Shown: in pieces, positions 63,101 through 64,000 of the stretch
How positions within the stretch are numbered: the stretch's first letter is position 1
Layout: each line of letters opens with the position of its first letter
Source of the DNA: Tychonema sp. LEGE 06208
GTDB lineage: Bacteria > Cyanobacteriota > Cyanobacteriia > Cyanobacteriales > Microcoleaceae
NCBI RefSeq assembly: GCF_015207505.1
Contig: NZ_JADEWT010000001.1
Coordinates: 62,001 to 126,000, forward strand
Direction of reading: 5' to 3'
Length of the DNA: 64,000 nucleotides
Translations under genes and position numbers: made by a program
The notes under the pieces: generated by a model
Seen by the model: the letters and a program-made list of their open reading frames with translations, nothing else
Database searches by the model: none
Told to the model about the DNA's origin: nothing

Positions 63101-63706
63101 ATGAACAGTATCTGCAAACAGTTAGGGTATTTAGCCACTGGATTTATTTTGATGGGCGTTAGCAGTTGTTCCAGCTACGATCCAGCGAACTTAACCGCAA
63201 ACCAGAGCCAATCGCCAAGGGGTGCCAGTCAATTCGGAGACATACAGCTAACGGGAAATCGAGTTGAGGAGCGATCGGCTCAAACAGCTGGGCCTTCTAA
63301 CTTTATTTCTCCTGTTTTAGCCAGTGGAGTAGCATCAGAAAATACTGTCACCGTTAAAGTTTATAAGGTAAACAATCTCTGTCAAACTCTGAACCCGGAA
63401 ACAGTAACAGGCACCGACAATCAGTTAATGTCATCCGTCATTAATGAAGTGTTAAAACAGCAGATTTTCGATAGTCTTGGTTTGGTTGGCTATCGGCTAA
63501 CGATCGATCGCGACCTCGGAATAGCGACCCTCGATCTGCGGGCCTTCGGGAATTCCCGGCAGAAATTGCAAAATCTGTCGAGCTGTCAAATGCTAGGTTT
63601 GTTTGGAGGCGTGCGCCAAACTTTAACCAGTTATGCTCCTTGGCAAATCAAAACAGTGCGTTTTACAGAACTGGGACAGGACATTGTAAGCACCGTTCGA
63701 GAATAA
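63101..63706 (+). CDS. GerMN-like domain lipoprotein
   Basis: 201 residues. Lipoprotein signal: hydrophobic core then MGVSSC (lipobox, Cys23). Ser/Gln-rich linker, then a GerMN-like domain (82-195; TVKVYKVNNLCQTLNPETV, GLVGYRLTIDRDLGIATLDLRAF, QMLGLFGGVRQTLTSY, IKTVRFTELGQDI). GerMN domains occur in envelope proteins of spore-formers and others; in cyanobacteria the role is unknown. Membrane-anchored in the periplasm. Confidence 0.8.
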   Translation: MNSICKQLGYLATGFILMGVSSCSSYDPANLTANQSQSPRGASQFGDIQLTGNRVEERSAQTAGPSNFISPVLASGVASENTVTVKVYKVNNLCQTLNPETVTGTDNQLMSSVINEVLKQQIFDSLGLVGYRLTIDRDLGIATLDLRAFGNSRQKLQNLSSCQMLGLFGGVRQTLTSYAPWQIKTVRFTELGQDIVSTVRE

Positions 63707-63799
63707 CCTCTTAAAATTATTGCAGAGGGTATAACCCGGTTTCTGCAGCAGTCCTATTTATGTTCTCCAAGTTCTTTAACAAGCACTACCACAATTTCT

Positions 63800-64000
63800 A
63801 TGACCTTACCTGACGGCCCCAACAACCCCCGCTTCGTGCAGCTAATTCAATGGATAGCCGATCCGCTGACATACATGGATGTCAGCGCCAAAAAGTACGG
63901 GGAGATTTTCACGACGCGGTGGGGGAACCTCAAACCATTCGTGATGATCCACAACCCGCAAGCGATCCAGGAAATGCTCAACAGCAAAGCGCTTGAGGCT
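63800..64000 (+). CDS. cytochrome P450, 3'-truncated by the window
   Basis: 67 codons visible: TLPDGPNNPRFVQLIQWI, then YMDVSAKKYGEIFTTRWG and FVMIHNPQAIQEMLNSKALEA. The Pro-rich start and the KYGxIFT..WG...V..P.A..E.L pattern are the N-terminal beta-1 region of class I cytochromes P450 (CYP110-like in cyanobacteria). The haem-binding part lies outside. No membrane anchor. Confidence 0.82.
   Translation, partial: MTLPDGPNNPRFVQLIQWIADPLTYMDVSAKKYGEIFTTRWGNLKPFVMIHNPQAIQEMLNSKALEA

Overview
The window comes from a phycoerythrin-containing cyanobacterium, most likely a filamentous non-heterocystous one of the Microcoleus / Oscillatoria / Phormidium type. The evidence is a cpeC-D-E-S-T-R linker/lyase/regulator cluster, PsbV, PsbV2 and cytochrome c6, very many HIP1-like GCGATCGC octamers, and long runs of tandem heptanucleotide repeats between genes. 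The genus is an inference; the cyanobacterial assignment is firm.

Layout. 1-6.0 kb: a metallo-beta-lactamase-fold hydrolase cut by the window edge, a secreted fasciclin-domain protein, a cobalamin-binding protein, a large GT-C membrane glycosyltransferase with C-terminal TPRs, and tRNA-Phe. 6.0-20 kb: housekeeping and photosynthesis genes (TPR protein, prepilin peptidase, accD, psbV-psbV2-petJ, a CHAD protein, a PQQ-type propeller, a YyaL-type thioredoxin-domain protein) separated by repeats. 20-24.4 kb: dxs with a clear promoter, a broken retropepsin-like gene, and a geranylgeranyl-reductase-like flavoprotein. 24.4-32.8 kb: a leftward cluster for making and exporting a surface polysaccharide: two GT2 glycosyltransferases, an ABC-2 permease, an ABC ATPase fused to a sulfotransferase, and a sulfotransferase fused to a deacetylase-like domain. 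33-40 kb: a pentapeptide protein, an S-type bilin lyase and the cpeCDESTR genes. 40-50 kb: a beta-CASP-like hydrolase, a decayed tnpB, a CapA-like protein, an aldose epimerase, tRNA-Lys and the Calvin-cycle aldolase gene. 50-57.4 kb: an accessory island with an HsdR-N-type protein, a shortened STAND NTPase divergent from two glycine-rich membrane proteins, a RelE/Phd-type pair, XisH/XisI, a PIN-like/DUF433 pair and two Uma2 genes. 57.4-64 kb: a transketolase-like enzyme, a serine protease carrying a COP23 domain next to a separate COP23 protein, a GerMN-like lipoprotein and the start of a cytochrome P450.

The most informative observations are these. (1) A 125-bp miniature inverted-repeat element lies inside a DUF4926 gene with a perfect 8-bp target duplication; removing element plus one duplication restores a normal 73-residue protein. 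A second copy shares its ends and core but has different, still self-complementary stems. (2) In the polysaccharide cluster an unnamed domain of about 70 residues recurs four times in three enzymes, and the deacetylase domain has lost its metal ligands. (3) A STAND NTPase and two glycine-rich membrane proteins are divergently arranged around three 10-bp iterons, a possible conflict module; the STAND gene and its convergent neighbour both end inside copies of the same short palindromic repeat. Mobile and repetitive DNA has shaped gene ends throughout: heptamer repeats supply stop codons and run up to a start codon, and a GC-rich palindrome is carried in frame within the transketolase-like gene.
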